64,000 bases of DNA from Vogesella fluminis. GTDB taxonomy: Bacteria; Pseudomonadota; Gammaproteobacteria; Burkholderiales; Chromobacteriaceae. Location: assembly GCF_014652335.1 (NCBI RefSeq), contig NZ_BMYP01000001.1, forward strand, positions 72,268 to 136,267. The letters are read 5' to 3'. This document shows positions 1 through 10,402 of the stretch, in pieces; within the stretch, counting starts at the first letter, position 1, and every line of letters begins with the position of its first letter. A model generated the notes under the pieces. It was not told the origin of the DNA. It saw nothing but the letters and a program-made list of their open reading frames with translations, and did not search any database. Both the position numbers and the translations under genes were made by a program.

Positions 1-798
1 TTTAAACCGGGCAAGCTGGATGCCGGCAGTTTATTGCTGCCATTAAGATTGATGCTTGAGAGTCTGGGTATTGAGCTGCAGAAAAGTGGCAATGCCGATA
101 ACTCGTGGCTTGAGAAACTGCTTGTTACCTTTGGCGGAACACAATTTCCGGCAACTGCTGCTTTTTCGGAATTTGCCAGAAATACGATTGCCAGTGATGT
201 TGATGCATTAACAAATCCGGACAATGCCTTGATGGCCTGGATGGATCATGAAGAAAAACTCTTCCGCCTGTATGAGCGACACCTGGTGCAGCAGCGGCTA
301 CGCAACGGTTTTGGTGTAAACGGTGATGATGTGGATGAATTCATCAGCTACTCATTAAGCGTACAAAACCGCAGAAAATCACGTGTCGGGCATGCTTTTG
401 AAGGGCATCTCGATCATATGTTCAAGCTGCATCAACTCTCTTTTCAGCAGGGAAGAGGCAAGGGGAATGTAACGGAAAACAATGCCAAACCGGACTTCAT
501 TTTCCCATCGTTCAAGGCCTACCACGACCCTGACTTTCCGCAAGAAAAGTTGTTGATGCTTGGTGCCAAGACAACATGCAAGGATCGCTGGAGGCAGGTT
601 CTGAGCGAAGCAGCCAGAATACCGAAGAAGCATTTGATTACCTTGGAAGCTGCGATAAGCGTGGCTCAGACCGAAGAAATGGCAATGCACGATCTTCAGT
701 TAATCGTCCCGGAAAGCGTGCAATCGACCTATACCATGAACCAGCAAGAAAAATTACTTAATGTCTCCGAATTCATTTCAAGGGTCAAAGCAGGGTAA
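1..798 (+). CDS. EcoRII-type type II restriction endonuclease, C-terminal part (cut by window edge)
   Basis: The frame is open from base 1, so the true start lies to the left; 265 residues are visible. The sequence matches the C-terminal catalytic domain of EcoRII-like endonucleases, which cut DNA at CCWGG. The family signature block is intact: PDFIFPS (codons from 490), then a KTTCKDRW segment (codons 568-591) that supplies the PD-(D/E)xK-type catalytic lysine, then the KHLITL stretch. EcoRII itself is about 400 residues, so the missing part would be the N-terminal DNA-binding effector domain. A partner cytosine methyltransferase is not in the window and may lie to the left. The gene is clearly AT-richer than its right-hand neighbours, which suggests horizontal acquisition. 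The stop codon at 796-798 lies inside the target duplication of the adjacent insertion sequence. Confidence 0.85.
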   Translation, partial: FKPGKLDAGSLLLPLRLMLESLGIELQKSGNADNSWLEKLLVTFGGTQFPATAAFSEFARNTIASDVDALTNPDNALMAWMDHEEKLFRLYERHLVQQRLRNGFGVNGDDVDEFISYSLSVQNRRKSRVGHAFEGHLDHMFKLHQLSFQQGRGKGNVTENNAKPDFIFPSFKAYHDPDFPQEKLLMLGAKTTCKDRWRQVLSEAARIPKKHLITLEAAISVAQTEEMAMHDLQLIVPESVQSTYTMNQQEKLLNVSEFISRVKAG

Positions 799-801
799 GC
801 C
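793..801. repeat. Left 9-bp target-site duplication of the IS4-family element
   Basis: GGGTAAGCC is repeated exactly at 2213-2221 on the other side of the element. A 9-bp duplication is characteristic of Tn5/IS50-like IS4 members. It contains the TAA stop of the endonuclease gene. Confidence 0.9.
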
Positions 802-2212
802 CATCTGATTACACACAAGTCCGTTGGCATGGCGTATTATCTACGCCCCACCGATTTTGGATGACAGGATGAGCTGGGCTGAACAGGAGTTCACGAACCT
901 CGATCTGGGCGACAAACGCCTGAACAAACGCGCCGTCCTGCTGGCCGAGCAGTTGGCCGCCAATCCAGAAGCCAGCATCCCTGGTGCTTGTGGCGGCTGG
1001 GCCGAAACGGCCGCAGCGTATCGCTTCTTTGCCCAGGACGAGATGGGCTGGGATGCGATCATGGCGCCGCATTGGCAACGCTCGGTCGACCGGATGCGCC
1101 CCCACCCGGTCGTGCTGTGTATTCAGGATACGACCGAGCTGGATTTCAACGGGCAGGCCATCAATGGTCTGGGGCCGCTCTCGTACGAGGCGCAGCGCGG
1201 CATGTATCTGCATCCGACCTATGCGGTTACGCCGGTTCGTGAGCCTCTCGGGGTGCTCGACGCGCATATGTGGGCGCGTGAATCGAAGGATGCCTCGGGC
1301 AAGCGTGCCGGTATCAAGGAAAGTGTTCGCTGGATTGAGGGCTATCAGCGCGTGGCCGAACAGGCCAACGCGCTGCCCGACACACGCCTTGTTTATGTCG
1401 CCGATCGCGAGTCGGACATCCTGGCATTGATGGTGGCGGCACGCGACTTGGGCCATCCGGCCGATTGGCTGGTACGGTCGCAACATAACCGCAGCTTGCC
1501 GGATGGCGGCAAGTTGTGGGATGCGGTGACGAACTCGGAACCACTGGGTGGAATCCGGTTCACCATGGGCGCCCGACCGGGGCAGCCGGCACGCGAGATT
1601 CGCCAGCAGTTGTGGACGCAACGCGTGGAACTGCCGGATGGGGACGGAGGTACCGTCGCGGTGACCTGCATCGTTGCGCGTGAGGTGGATGCGCCGGCGG
1701 GCGTCAAAGCAGTGGAGTGGCGGCTGCTCAGCAATCGCCCTGCGGCGGATCTGGAAGCGGTGACCGAACTGATCGATTGGTATCGGGCACGCTGGGAAAT
1801 CGAGCTGTTCTTTCATGTGCTGAAAAATGGTTGCCGGGTGGAAGCGCTGCAACTGGCGACCATGGAACGGCTGGAGCGTGCCTTGGCGCTGTATATGGTG
1901 GTGGCTTGGCGGATAGCTCGGCTGATGCGGCTGGGCCGTACTTGCCCGGACCTGAGCGCGGCACTGTTGTTCGAGCATGATGAGTGGCAGGCGGCCTTCA
2001 TTCTCAACAAGAAGAAGCCGCCGGTGACGGCGCCTGGGCTGAATGAGGCGATCCGGCTGGTTGCTCAACTTGGCGGCTTCCTCGGGCGCAAGAGTGATGG
2101 CGAACCGGGCGTGAAGACCATCTGGCAGGGGCTACAACGGGTGATGGACTTCGCTGCTGGGCTCCGGTTCGCACGCGGGCTTGATGCTTAATGAATTGTG
2201 TGTAATGGGATG
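802..2212 (+). mobile_element. Complete IS4-family (Tn5/IS50-like) insertion sequence, 1411 bp
   Basis: The element is bounded by 17-bp terminal inverted repeats: CATCTGATTACACACAA at 802-818 and the complement of CATCCCATTACACACAA at 2196-2212, with two mismatches. It is flanked by perfect 9-bp direct repeats GGGTAAGCC at 793-801 and 2213-2221. One transposase gene fills the interior and its catalytic residues are intact, so the copy looks potentially active and fairly recent. It landed exactly at the end of the restriction endonuclease gene, whose stop codon is preserved in the left duplication. Confidence 0.93.
869..2191 (+). CDS. IS4-family DDE transposase (Tn5-like)
   Basis: A 440-residue transposase that cuts and joins the ends of the surrounding insertion sequence. 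The N-terminus (WAEQEF...LGDKRLNKR...GACGGWAETAAAYRFF) matches the DNA-binding domain of Tn5-type transposases. The catalytic triad is visible: D87 (QDTTELDF), D179 (VADRESD) and E310 in the YRARWEIELFFHVLK box, which is the Y-R-E-K signature of the IS4 family; the spacing is close to Tn5 D97/D188/E326. I prefer the ATG at 869 because related proteins begin near the WAEQEF segment; an in-frame TTG at 824, almost touching the left inverted repeat, is the alternative. No frameshift or stop interrupts it. Confidence 0.92.
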   Translation: MSWAEQEFTNLDLGDKRLNKRAVLLAEQLAANPEASIPGACGGWAETAAAYRFFAQDEMGWDAIMAPHWQRSVDRMRPHPVVLCIQDTTELDFNGQAINGLGPLSYEAQRGMYLHPTYAVTPVREPLGVLDAHMWARESKDASGKRAGIKESVRWIEGYQRVAEQANALPDTRLVYVADRESDILALMVAARDLGHPADWLVRSQHNRSLPDGGKLWDAVTNSEPLGGIRFTMGARPGQPAREIRQQLWTQRVELPDGDGGTVAVTCIVAREVDAPAGVKAVEWRLLSNRPAADLEAVTELIDWYRARWEIELFFHVLKNGCRVEALQLATMERLERALALYMVVAWRIARLMRLGRTCPDLSAALLFEHDEWQAAFILNKKKPPVTAPGLNEAIRLVAQLGGFLGRKSDGEPGVKTIWQGLQRVMDFAAGLRFARGLDA

Positions 2213-2221
2213 GGGTAAGCC
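2213..2221. repeat. Right 9-bp target-site duplication of the IS4-family element
   Basis: GGGTAAGCC, identical to 793-801. Removing the element and one copy rebuilds the pre-insertion junction of endonuclease stop codon followed by GGGCTGAATTT. Confidence 0.9.
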
Positions 2222-2313
2222 GGGCTGAATTTGCTCGGCACAATATTGATTGTGCATGGCTTTAAACGACTATGTCGTTATCCGTTTTCGGAGACGCACA
2301 GTTCCCGCCAAAG

Positions 2314-2339
2314 CTTGGCCGCAAGCCTTGCGGCCAACC
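2314..2339. repeat. Inverted pair of the GGTTGGCCGCAA motif
   Basis: A slightly changed copy (CTTGGCCGCAA) faces an exact complement (TTGCGGCCAACC at 2328-2339), forming a short hairpin between the insertion sequence and the next gene. It is the first occurrence when reading from the left edge. Confidence 0.75.
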
Positions 2340-2348
2340 CTGGCCCTG

Positions 2349-2377
2349 CTGACATCGCCCATCCGCTCGCCTACAAT
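2349..2377 (+). promoter_or_regulatory. Sigma-70-type promoter for the FAD oxidoreductase
   Basis: CTGACA at 2349-2354 and TACAAT at 2372-2377 are separated by 17 bases, close to the -35/-10 consensus. Transcription would begin near 2384, about 55 bases before the ATG at 2439. Confidence 0.6.
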
Positions 2378-2438
2378 ACGCACCCTGTTGATTTGACAAC
2401 GATTTGCGGCACTACCCGCCGCCCATGAAAGCCCGATT

Positions 2439-4055
2439 ATGTTGCGACTCGCCGAAATCAAGCTGCCGCTTGACCACCATGACTCCGCGCTGCGCGAGGC
2501 CGTCTGTGCCCGCCTGGCCGTGCCCGACAGCGCCATCCGCGCGCTCACCGTTTTCAAGCGCAGCTACGACGCGCGCCGCTCCTCGCAGCAGCTGATCTAC
2601 ATCGTCGACCTGGACGTCGCCGGCGAGGACGCGCTGCTGAAGAAGTTCAAGGGCGACCCGCACGTCGGCGCCACGCCGGACATGAACTACTACTACGTCG
2701 GCCAGGCGCCGGCGACGCTGCCGTGCCGGCCGCTGGTGGTCGGTTTCGGCCCCTGCGGCATCTTCGCCGCGCTGATCCTGGCGCAGATGGGCTTCAGGCC
2801 CATCGTGCTGGAACGCGGCAAGGAAGTGCGCCAGCGCACCAAGGACACCTGGGGCCTGTGGCGCAAGAACGTGCTGAACCCGGAATCCAACGTGCAGTAC
2901 GGCGAGGGCGGTGCCGGCACCTTCTCCGACGGCAAGCTGTACAGCCAGATCAAGGACCCGCGCTACCTCGGCCGCAAGGTCATCGACGAGTTCGTCAAGG
3001 CCGGCGCGCCGGAAGAGATCGTCTACGTCGCCAAGCCGCACATCGGCACCTTCAAGCTGGTGACCATGGTGGAGAAGATGCGCGCCACCATCATCGAGCT
3101 GGGCGGCGAGATCCGCTTCGAGCACAAGGTCACCGACCTGCTGCTGGAGGGTGACGGCGATACGCGCCAGCTGCGCGGCGTGGTGCTGGAAAACGGCGAA
3201 CAGCTGCTGTCCGACCACGTGGTGATGGCGCTGGGTCACAGCGCGCGCGACACCTTCGAGATGCTGCACGCGCGCGGCGTGTACATGGAGGCCAAGCCGT
3301 TCTCCATCGGCTGCCGCATCGAGCACCCGCAGTCGCTGATCGACAAGGCGCGTCACGGCAAGCACGCCGGCCACCCTATCCTGGGCGCCGCCGACTACAA
3401 GCTGGTGCACCACGCCAAGAACGGCCGCGCGGTGTACAGCTTCTGCATGTGCCCGGGCGGCACCGTGGTCGCCGCCGCCTCCGAACCGGGGCGGCTGGTC
3501 ACCAACGGCATGAGCCAGTACTCGCGCAACGAGCGCAACGCCAACTCGGCGCTGGTGGTCAGCATCACGCCGGAAGACTACCCGGGCGACGGCCCGCTGG
3601 CCGGCATCGCGCTGCAGCGGCAGCTGGAAGAGCTGGCGTTCAAGCTCGGCGGCGAGAACTACGAGGCGCCGGCGCAGCTGGTCGGCGACTTCCTCGCCGG
3701 CAAACCGTCCACGCAGCTGGGCGAGGTCGAGCCGTCGTACAAGCCGGGCGTGAAGATGAGCGATCTCGCCAGCATCCTGCCGCCGTACGCGGTGGAGGCG
3801 ATGCGCGAGGCGCTGCCGGCCTTCGACCGCCAGATCCGCGGCTACACGATGCACGACGCGGTGCTGACCGGGCTGGAGACGCGCACCAGCTCGCCGCTGC
3901 GCATCACCCGCGGCGACGACCTGCAGAGCCTGAACGTGCGCGGCCTGTATCCGGCCGGTGAAGGCGCCGGTTACGCCGGCGGCATCCTGTCGGCCGGCGT
4001 CGACGGCATCCGCATCGCCGAGGCGGTGGCGAAAAGCATGCTCGGCCTGCACTGA
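2439..4055 (+). CDS. NAD(FAD)-utilizing dehydrogenase / FAD-dependent oxidoreductase
   Basis: A 538-residue flavoprotein of the family often annotated as NAD(FAD)-utilizing dehydrogenase (COG2509). After an N-terminal domain of about 90 residues, a dinucleotide-binding motif appears in VVGFGPCGIFAALILAQMGFRPIVLERG, followed by the GEGGAGTFSDGKL block typical of this family and a C-terminal FAD-contact segment LYPAGEGAGYAGGILSAGVDG. The substrate is unknown; it is presumably cytosolic. The length is usual and there is no signal peptide. It stands alone, with its own promoter upstream and a strong terminator downstream. Confidence 0.85.
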   Translation: MLRLAEIKLPLDHHDSALREAVCARLAVPDSAIRALTVFKRSYDARRSSQQLIYIVDLDVAGEDALLKKFKGDPHVGATPDMNYYYVGQAPATLPCRPLVVGFGPCGIFAALILAQMGFRPIVLERGKEVRQRTKDTWGLWRKNVLNPESNVQYGEGGAGTFSDGKLYSQIKDPRYLGRKVIDEFVKAGAPEEIVYVAKPHIGTFKLVTMVEKMRATIIELGGEIRFEHKVTDLLLEGDGDTRQLRGVVLENGEQLLSDHVVMALGHSARDTFEMLHARGVYMEAKPFSIGCRIEHPQSLIDKARHGKHAGHPILGAADYKLVHHAKNGRAVYSFCMCPGGTVVAAASEPGRLVTNGMSQYSRNERNANSALVVSITPEDYPGDGPLAGIALQRQLEELAFKLGGENYEAPAQLVGDFLAGKPSTQLGEVEPSYKPGVKMSDLASILPPYAVEAMREALPAFDRQIRGYTMHDAVLTGLETRTSSPLRITRGDDLQSLNVRGLYPAGEGAGYAGGILSAGVDGIRIAEAVAKSMLGLH

Positions 4056-4079
4056 ACCCGGCCCGGCCATCGCTGTCAA

Positions 4080-4114
4080 AATGCGGCGCGCCAGTCTGGC
4101 GCGCCGCATTTTTT
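4080..4114 (+). terminator. Rho-independent terminator after the FAD oxidoreductase
   Basis: A 13-base perfect stem (arms AATGCGGCGCGCC and its complement, plus closing pairs) is followed by a run of six T. It starts 25 bases after the stop codon at 4055. Confidence 0.85.
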
Positions 4115-4311
4115 GCTGCGACCGCCCGGCGAGCGTGGTAAAACGCCCGTATGCACACGAGTCACGTCGCGGCAATTGTCAGCCCGACGTGCTAAAACCA
4201 AGGTTGGCCGCAGGGCCACATGCCGGCCCTCCCGCCAACCCGGATCATAAACAGCGCCCGGCACGCATCGGGCGCCTACCTGTTGAAACCCTTGCTTGCA
4301 AAGGAACTACC

Positions 4312-4962
4312 GTGAAGCTTTCCATCAAATCGCTGGCCATCGCCAGCCTCGCCGTCGCCGTCGCCGGTTGTGCCGTCAATCCGCAGACCGGCCAGAGTGA
4401 AATGAGCAAGACCGCCACCTACGGCCTCGGCGCCGCCGCGGCCTGCGGCATCGTCGGCGCGCTGACCCACGGCGGCAAAGGCGCCCGCAACTCGGCGCTG
4501 GCCTGCGGCGCGCTGGGTGCCGGTGTCGGCGCCTATATGGACTACCAGGAAAAACTGCTGCGCGAAAAACTGGCCAACAGCCAGGTGCAGGTGCAGCGCG
4601 TCGGCGACCAGATCAAGCTGGTGATGCCGGAAAACATCACCTTCGCCACCGGCAGCGCCACGCTGGGCAGCGGCGCGGTGAAGACGCTGGGTGACGTGGC
4701 CGGCGTGCTGGCACAGTACGCCGACACCACCATGGTGGTGGCCGGCCACACCGACAGCACCGGCAGCCAGGCGCTGAACCAGAGCCTGTCCGAGCGCCGT
4801 GCCGCCGCCGTGGCCAGCGTGCTGCAGCAGCGTGGCGTCGCTAGCGCGCGCATCCGCAGCGTCGGTTACGCCGCCAGCCAGCCGGTAGCTGACAACGGCA
4901 CCGCCGAAGGCCGCGCCAGGAACCGCCGCGTCGAAATCGCCATCGACCCGATCAGGCAGTAA
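4312..4962 (+). CDS. OmpA-family outer-membrane lipoprotein (peptidoglycan-associated)
   Basis: A 216-residue protein starting at GTG 4312, preceded by AAAGGAA at 4300-4306. Residues 1-18 form a lipoprotein signal ending in the lipobox AVAGC. A glycine/alanine-rich segment follows (LGAAAACGIVGALTHGG...), resembling glycine-zipper motifs that insert in membranes. The C-terminal 110 residues form an OmpA/MotB-like peptidoglycan-binding domain with the hallmark GHTDSTGSQALNQSLSERRAAAV and the terminal NRRVEI. It probably anchors the outer membrane to the cell wall (YiaD-like). The frame stays open upstream, but the lipobox fixes this start. No operon partner is evident. Confidence 0.88.
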   Translation: MKLSIKSLAIASLAVAVAGCAVNPQTGQSEMSKTATYGLGAAAACGIVGALTHGGKGARNSALACGALGAGVGAYMDYQEKLLREKLANSQVQVQRVGDQIKLVMPENITFATGSATLGSGAVKTLGDVAGVLAQYADTTMVVAGHTDSTGSQALNQSLSERRAAAVASVLQQRGVASARIRSVGYAASQPVADNGTAEGRARNRRVEIAIDPIRQ

Positions 4963-5106
4963 GCCCTCAGCGCTGCCGCCAGCGCCCCTGCCGCCATACG
5001 ACAGGGGCATGCCTGCATGGCGGCGCCATGATGCCGGCACCGGCAACGTTGGCCGCAGGCTTTGCGCTATCATCGCCATCCCTTTCCCTTATCCAGCGAG
5101 CCGAAC

Positions 5107-5298
5107 ATGAGCGACATCACGCCCGTCACCCCCAAACCCTGCTACAAGTGCGGCGCCCCCGCCGAGGTAGTCAAAGCCGGCTCACGCCGTTTCTGGGTGC
5201 AGTGCTCGCGCTATGCAGGCCAGGGCACCTGCTCGGCGATCGGCTCGCAGGCCGACAACCGCAAGGAAGCGATCGCCAACTGGAACAAGATCTGCTGA
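5107..5298 (+). CDS. Small zinc-ribbon protein, Lar-like
   Basis: A 63-residue protein starting at the ATG at 5107. It has a CYKCGAPAEV knuckle near the start, a second cysteine pair further on (QCSRYAGQGTC) and ends in EAIANWNKIC. This arrangement, a Cys-x2-Cys knuckle followed by an A-I-x2-W-N tail, resembles Lar-family restriction-alleviation proteins and other phage-derived zinc ribbons. Lar proteins modulate type I restriction enzymes, but small zinc ribbons of this kind occur widely in bacteria with no tested role, so the function is only a suggestion. A restriction endonuclease gene lies 4 kb away, but nothing links them directly. Confidence 0.5.
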   Translation: MSDITPVTPKPCYKCGAPAEVVKAGSRRFWVQCSRYAGQGTCSAIGSQADNRKEAIANWNKIC

Positions 5299-5537
5299 AT
5301 TGAATGTCGCCGGCCGCGAAAGCGGCCATTGTACCGGCCATGGTCTAGCATGAAATCAGGATAAAGCCGGAGCTGCCAGGTGCGGTACCTCCGGCAGCGG
5401 CCGGCGCGTGGTCGGCGACGAGCCGTTCGCGCCGTACGGTTTCCAGTATGGCGAAGACCGGCAGCCGCACGGGCCGGACGCCATTTACCGGCGCCGGGGC
5501 TTGTAAGCGCACCCGCTCCGGACGGAAGGGGAACGCC

Positions 5538-6182
5538 ATGCGACATCTGTCTTTGCTGCTGTGCCTGATACTGGGCGCGACGCCCGCACTGGCCGCCGAG
5601 CCGCCGCCGGTACCCGGCTGGCAGGATTACCGCGACGGCAAGCTGGCCCATGCGCGCCAGCTGTTCGAGGAGGCAGCCGGCGCCGGCGACCGGGTCGCCG
5701 CCTTCAATCTGGCGATGCTGTACTGGCATGGCGAGGCCGTCGCCAGCAGCAAGCCCAAGGCGCTGTACTGGCTGCACAGGGCCGCCGAGCAGCAGCTGCC
5801 GCAGGCCGAGCACGCACTGGGCATCCTGTACGAGAACGGCGACGCGGTGCCCAAGTCGCTGACGCGCGCCACCTACTGGTTCGACCGTGCGGCCAACCAC
5901 GGCCTGATCGTGGCGCAGATCGACCTCGGCACCCAGTTCTTCCTCGGCCGCGGCGCGCCGCAGGACTACGCCCGCGCCGCCTACTGGTATGAAAAGGCCG
6001 CGGAGCAGGGCGACGCCGGCGCGCAATACCTGATCGCCAGCATGTACGAGTTCGGCCACGGCGTGCGCCGCGACCTGGAAAGCGCGATCCGCTGGTATGC
6101 CAAGGCAGGGGTGCAGGGCGATGTCGCCGCCACGCTGAAGGCAATCGAGCTGGCGAAGCAGATCAACGGCCAGGCGCTGTAG
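5538..6182 (+). CDS. Periplasmic Sel1-repeat protein
   Basis: A 214-residue protein with a strong ribosome site (GGAAGGGGAA at 5523-5532) before ATG 5538. Residues 1-20 are a signal peptide ending ALAAE. The rest is four to five Sel1-type repeats of about 36 residues, each with the A-x-Y-W / A-x-LG-x-LY-x-G pattern (for example KALYWLHRAAEQQLPQAEHALGILYENG). Sel1 repeats form helical solenoids that bind partner proteins; the partner here is unknown. The frame is open upstream, but the signal peptide and ribosome site fix this start. About 240 gene-free bases lie before it, with one GC hairpin near 5311-5326. Confidence 0.85.
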   Translation: MRHLSLLLCLILGATPALAAEPPPVPGWQDYRDGKLAHARQLFEEAAGAGDRVAAFNLAMLYWHGEAVASSKPKALYWLHRAAEQQLPQAEHALGILYENGDAVPKSLTRATYWFDRAANHGLIVAQIDLGTQFFLGRGAPQDYARAAYWYEKAAEQGDAGAQYLIASMYEFGHGVRRDLESAIRWYAKAGVQGDVAATLKAIELAKQINGQAL

Positions 6183-6235
6183 GCCGCGGCATGCAGAACG
6201 GCGGGGAAACCCCGCCGTTGCCGTCTGTGCCGCGC

Positions 6236-8095
<1,860 letters not shown>

Positions 8096-8223
8096 AAAGA
8101 ACACTCCTTTTCCCGACATAACAGCAAGCTTATGCCAGTACAGGTTATAAAATCGGACAATGACAATAGCGTCAAGCGTATCAATGCGCAACATCTTTAT
8201 CGCACTGTAGCGCAGCCGGCCAG

Positions 8224-8235
8224 GGTTGGCCGCAA
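8224..8235 (+). repeat. GGTTGGCCGCAA motif, representative copy of a window-wide family
   Basis: This 12-base motif or its complement recurs across the window. Exact 12-base copies begin near 2328, 8224, 10314, 12914, 22169, 24557, 27785, 32845, 32973, 33335, 40358, 44287, 47003, 47028, 50427, 50967, 51095, 51166 and 57499. Copies missing the last A begin near 4202, 15004, 18280, 19178, 29444, 34093, 35448, 43015, 44535, 49233, 52819, 57485 and 58834. Ten-base cores begin near 17447, 20901, 41137, 41187, 49926 and 50531. Variants with C in place of the first G (CGTTGGCCGC) begin near 5047, 37673, 39325 and 55484, and in the palindromic pairs. None occurs in 1-2221. Positions were read by eye. 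Confidence 0.9.
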
Positions 8236-8238
8236 ACA

Positions 8239-8266
8239 AAAACGGCTGCCCGCGGGCAGCCGTTTT
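8239..8266 (-). terminator. Terminator of pckG
   Basis: A perfect 14-base inverted repeat (AAAACGGCTGCCCG and complement) lies 20 bases beyond the pckG stop and has T runs on both strands, so it may work in both directions. Confidence 0.75.
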
Positions 8267-8285
8267 GTGCAGCAAAAACCGCTGG

Positions 8286-10109
8286 TCAGGCGATCAGCGC
8301 CGCGCTGAGGCGGGTACGCTGCGCCGCCAGGGCCGGCGGCAGGCGGTCGGCCAGCTTGGCGAACCACTCGTCGTGCGCCGCCAGCTCGTGCTGCCAGGTG
8401 CTGTGGTCCAGCGCCATCAGCGCGGCAAAGCGCTCGGCGGTGACCTCGTCCAGGCCGTCCCAGTTCAGGTGGCCGTGTTCCGGCACCCAGCCCAGCGGGC
8501 CGGACACCGCCTCGGCGCGGCCCTGCACGCGGCCGACGATCCACTCCAGCACGCGCATATTGTCGCCGAAGCCCGGCCACAGGAAGTTGCCGTCCTTGTC
8601 GGTGCGGAACCAGTTGACGCAGAAGATGCCCGGTGCCTGGCTGACGCGCTGGCCGATGTCCAGCCAGTGCTGGAAGTAGTCGCCCATGTGGTAACCGCAG
8701 AACGGCAGCATCGCGAACGGGTCGCGGCGGGTGACGCCCTGCGCGCCAAAGGCGGCGGCGGTGGTTTCCGAGCCCATGGTCGCCGCCATGTACACGCCCT
8801 CGGCCCAGCCGGCGGCCTGGAACACCAGCGGCACGGTGGAAGAGCGACGGCCGCCGAAGATGAAGGCCGAGATCGGCACCCCGGCCGGGTCGTTCCACGC
8901 CGCGTCCAGCGACGGGCACTGCTGGGCCGACACGGTGAAGCGCGCGTTCGGGTGCGCCGCCTTGCGCCCGGTTTCCTTGGCGATGGCCGGCGTCCAGTCC
9001 TGGCCCTGCCAGTCGGTGAGGTGCGCAGGCAGCTCCTTGCTCATGCCTTCCCACCACACGTCGCCGTCGTCGGTCAGCGCCACGTTGGTGAAGATCACGT
9101 TCTCGTGCAGCATCGCCATCGCGTTGGGGTTGGATTTTACCGAGGTGCCCGGCGCCACGCCGAAGTAGCCGTTTTCCGGGTTGATCGCGTACAGCTTGCC
9201 GTCGGCACCCGGCTTGATCCAGGCGATGTCGTCGCCGACGGTGGTCACTTTCCAGCCGTGGTAGCTCTTGGGCGGGATCAGCATCGCGAAGTTGGTCTTG
9301 CCGCAGGCGCTGGGGAAGGCCGCCGCGACGTAGGATTTCTCGCCCTGCGGGCTTTCCACGCCGAGGATCAGCATGTGCTCGGCCAGCCAGCCCTGGTCGC
9401 GGCCCATGGTGGAGGCGATGCGCAGCGCGAAGCACTTCTTGCCCAGCAGCGCGTTGCCGCCGTAGCCGGAGCCGTAGGACCAGATCTCGCGCGATTCCGG
9501 GAAGTGCACGATGTACTTGGTGTCCGGGTTGCACGGCCACGGCTTGTCGGCCGCTCCGGCGGCCAGCGGCGCGCCCACCGAGTGCACGCAGGGCACGAAA
9601 TCGCCGTCCTTGCCCAGCACCTCGTACACCGCGCGGCCCATGCGGGTCATGATGCGCATCGACGCCACTACGTACGGCGAATCGGTGATCTCGATGCCGA
9701 TGTGGGCGATCGGGCTGCCGAGCGGGCCCATGCTGAACGGGATCACGTACAGGGTGCGGCCGGCCATGCAGCCGTCGAACAGGCCGTTCAGCGTGCCGCG
9801 CATCTCGTCCGGCGCCATCCAGTTATTGTTGGGACCGGCGTCGGCCTTGTGCGCGCTGCAGACATAGGTGCGGTCTTCCACCCGCGCCACGTCGGACGGA
9901 TCGGAGAAGGCGGCGTAGGAATTGGGGCGCTTGGCCGGGTTGAGGCGGGTCAGGGTACCGGCCTTGACCATTTGCGCCAGCAACTGCTCGTTTTCTTCGG
10001 CCGAACCGTCCACCCAGTGTACGGCGGCCGGCTTGGTCAGGGCGGCCACGCGGGCAACCCAGGCGATGAGTTCGGAATGCTGAATATAGGACGGTGCTTG
10101 CAGCGACAT
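8286..10109 (-). CDS. pckG: Phosphoenolpyruvate carboxykinase (GTP)
   Basis: A 607-residue enzyme that converts oxaloacetate and GTP to phosphoenolpyruvate, CO2 and GDP, the entry step of gluconeogenesis. The nucleotide-binding P-loop reads FPSACGKTN, with the reactive cysteine at residue 269. The metal-binding GDDIAW segment and the guanine/PEP-site block [12 protein letters not shown] are present, which separates it from the ATP-dependent family. Length is normal. I start at [10 protein letters not shown] (10109); the frame continues upstream without homology to the family. The gene is monocistronic, close to the minus-strand glycolytic cluster at 11791-18163, which fits a role in setting carbon flow. 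Confidence 0.95.
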   Translation of the reverse strand: MSLQAPSYIQHSELIAWVARVAALTKPAAVHWVDGSAEENEQLLAQMVKAGTLTRLNPAKRPNSYAAFSDPSDVARVEDRTYVCSAHKADAGPNNNWMAPDEMRGTLNGLFDGCMAGRTLYVIPFSMGPLGSPIAHIGIEITDSPYVVASMRIMTRMGRAVYEVLGKDGDFVPCVHSVGAPLAAGAADKPWPCNPDTKYIVHFPESREIWSYGSGYGGNALLGKKCFALRIASTMGRDQGWLAEHMLILGVESPQGEKSYVAAAFPSACGKTNFAMLIPPKSYHGWKVTTVGDDIAWIKPGADGKLYAINPENGYFGVAPGTSVKSNPNAMAMLHENVIFTNVALTDDGDVWWEGMSKELPAHLTDWQGQDWTPAIAKETGRKAAHPNARFTVSAQQCPSLDAAWNDPAGVPISAFIFGGRRSSTVPLVFQAAGWAEGVYMAATMGSETTAAAFGAQGVTRRDPFAMLPFCGYHMGDYFQHWLDIGQRVSQAPGIFCVNWFRTDKDGNFLWPGFGDNMRVLEWIVGRVQGRAEAVSGPLGWVPEHGHLNWDGLDEVTAERFAALMALDHSTWQHELAAHDEWFAKLADRLPPALAAQRTRLSAALIA

Positions 10110-10402
10110 GACAAACCTCGACAACAGGGATGGACAGAGGGGGACTACCGGGTCCGTCATTGTCGCCGATTTGTAGTCGTCGCAGTTCATGACAACCGGC
10201 AACAACGCAAACAAACACAAGCTTTCATGCAAAAAACAGGGAATTGTTGCGTGAAAAACAAAAATTGGGCGCCACGCGGCATCGGTGCGTAAGCAGTGGA
10301 CTACGAGCCGCAAGGTTGGCCGCAACGGCCGCTGCAAACAGGACTTGCCGGCAACGGCCATCACGTGTTCAATGCGATGACAATGACAAAGAAGGAGTAA
10401 AC

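Noticed and set aside
809-2068. 419-codon minus-strand frame over the insertion sequence
   Set aside because: It mirrors the transposase gene and has an Arg/His/Gln-rich, patternless translation.
2412-4175. 587-codon open frame on the minus strand
   Set aside because: It is antisense to the complete FAD oxidoreductase gene. High-GC codon use keeps the opposite frame open; the translation is low-complexity and matches nothing.
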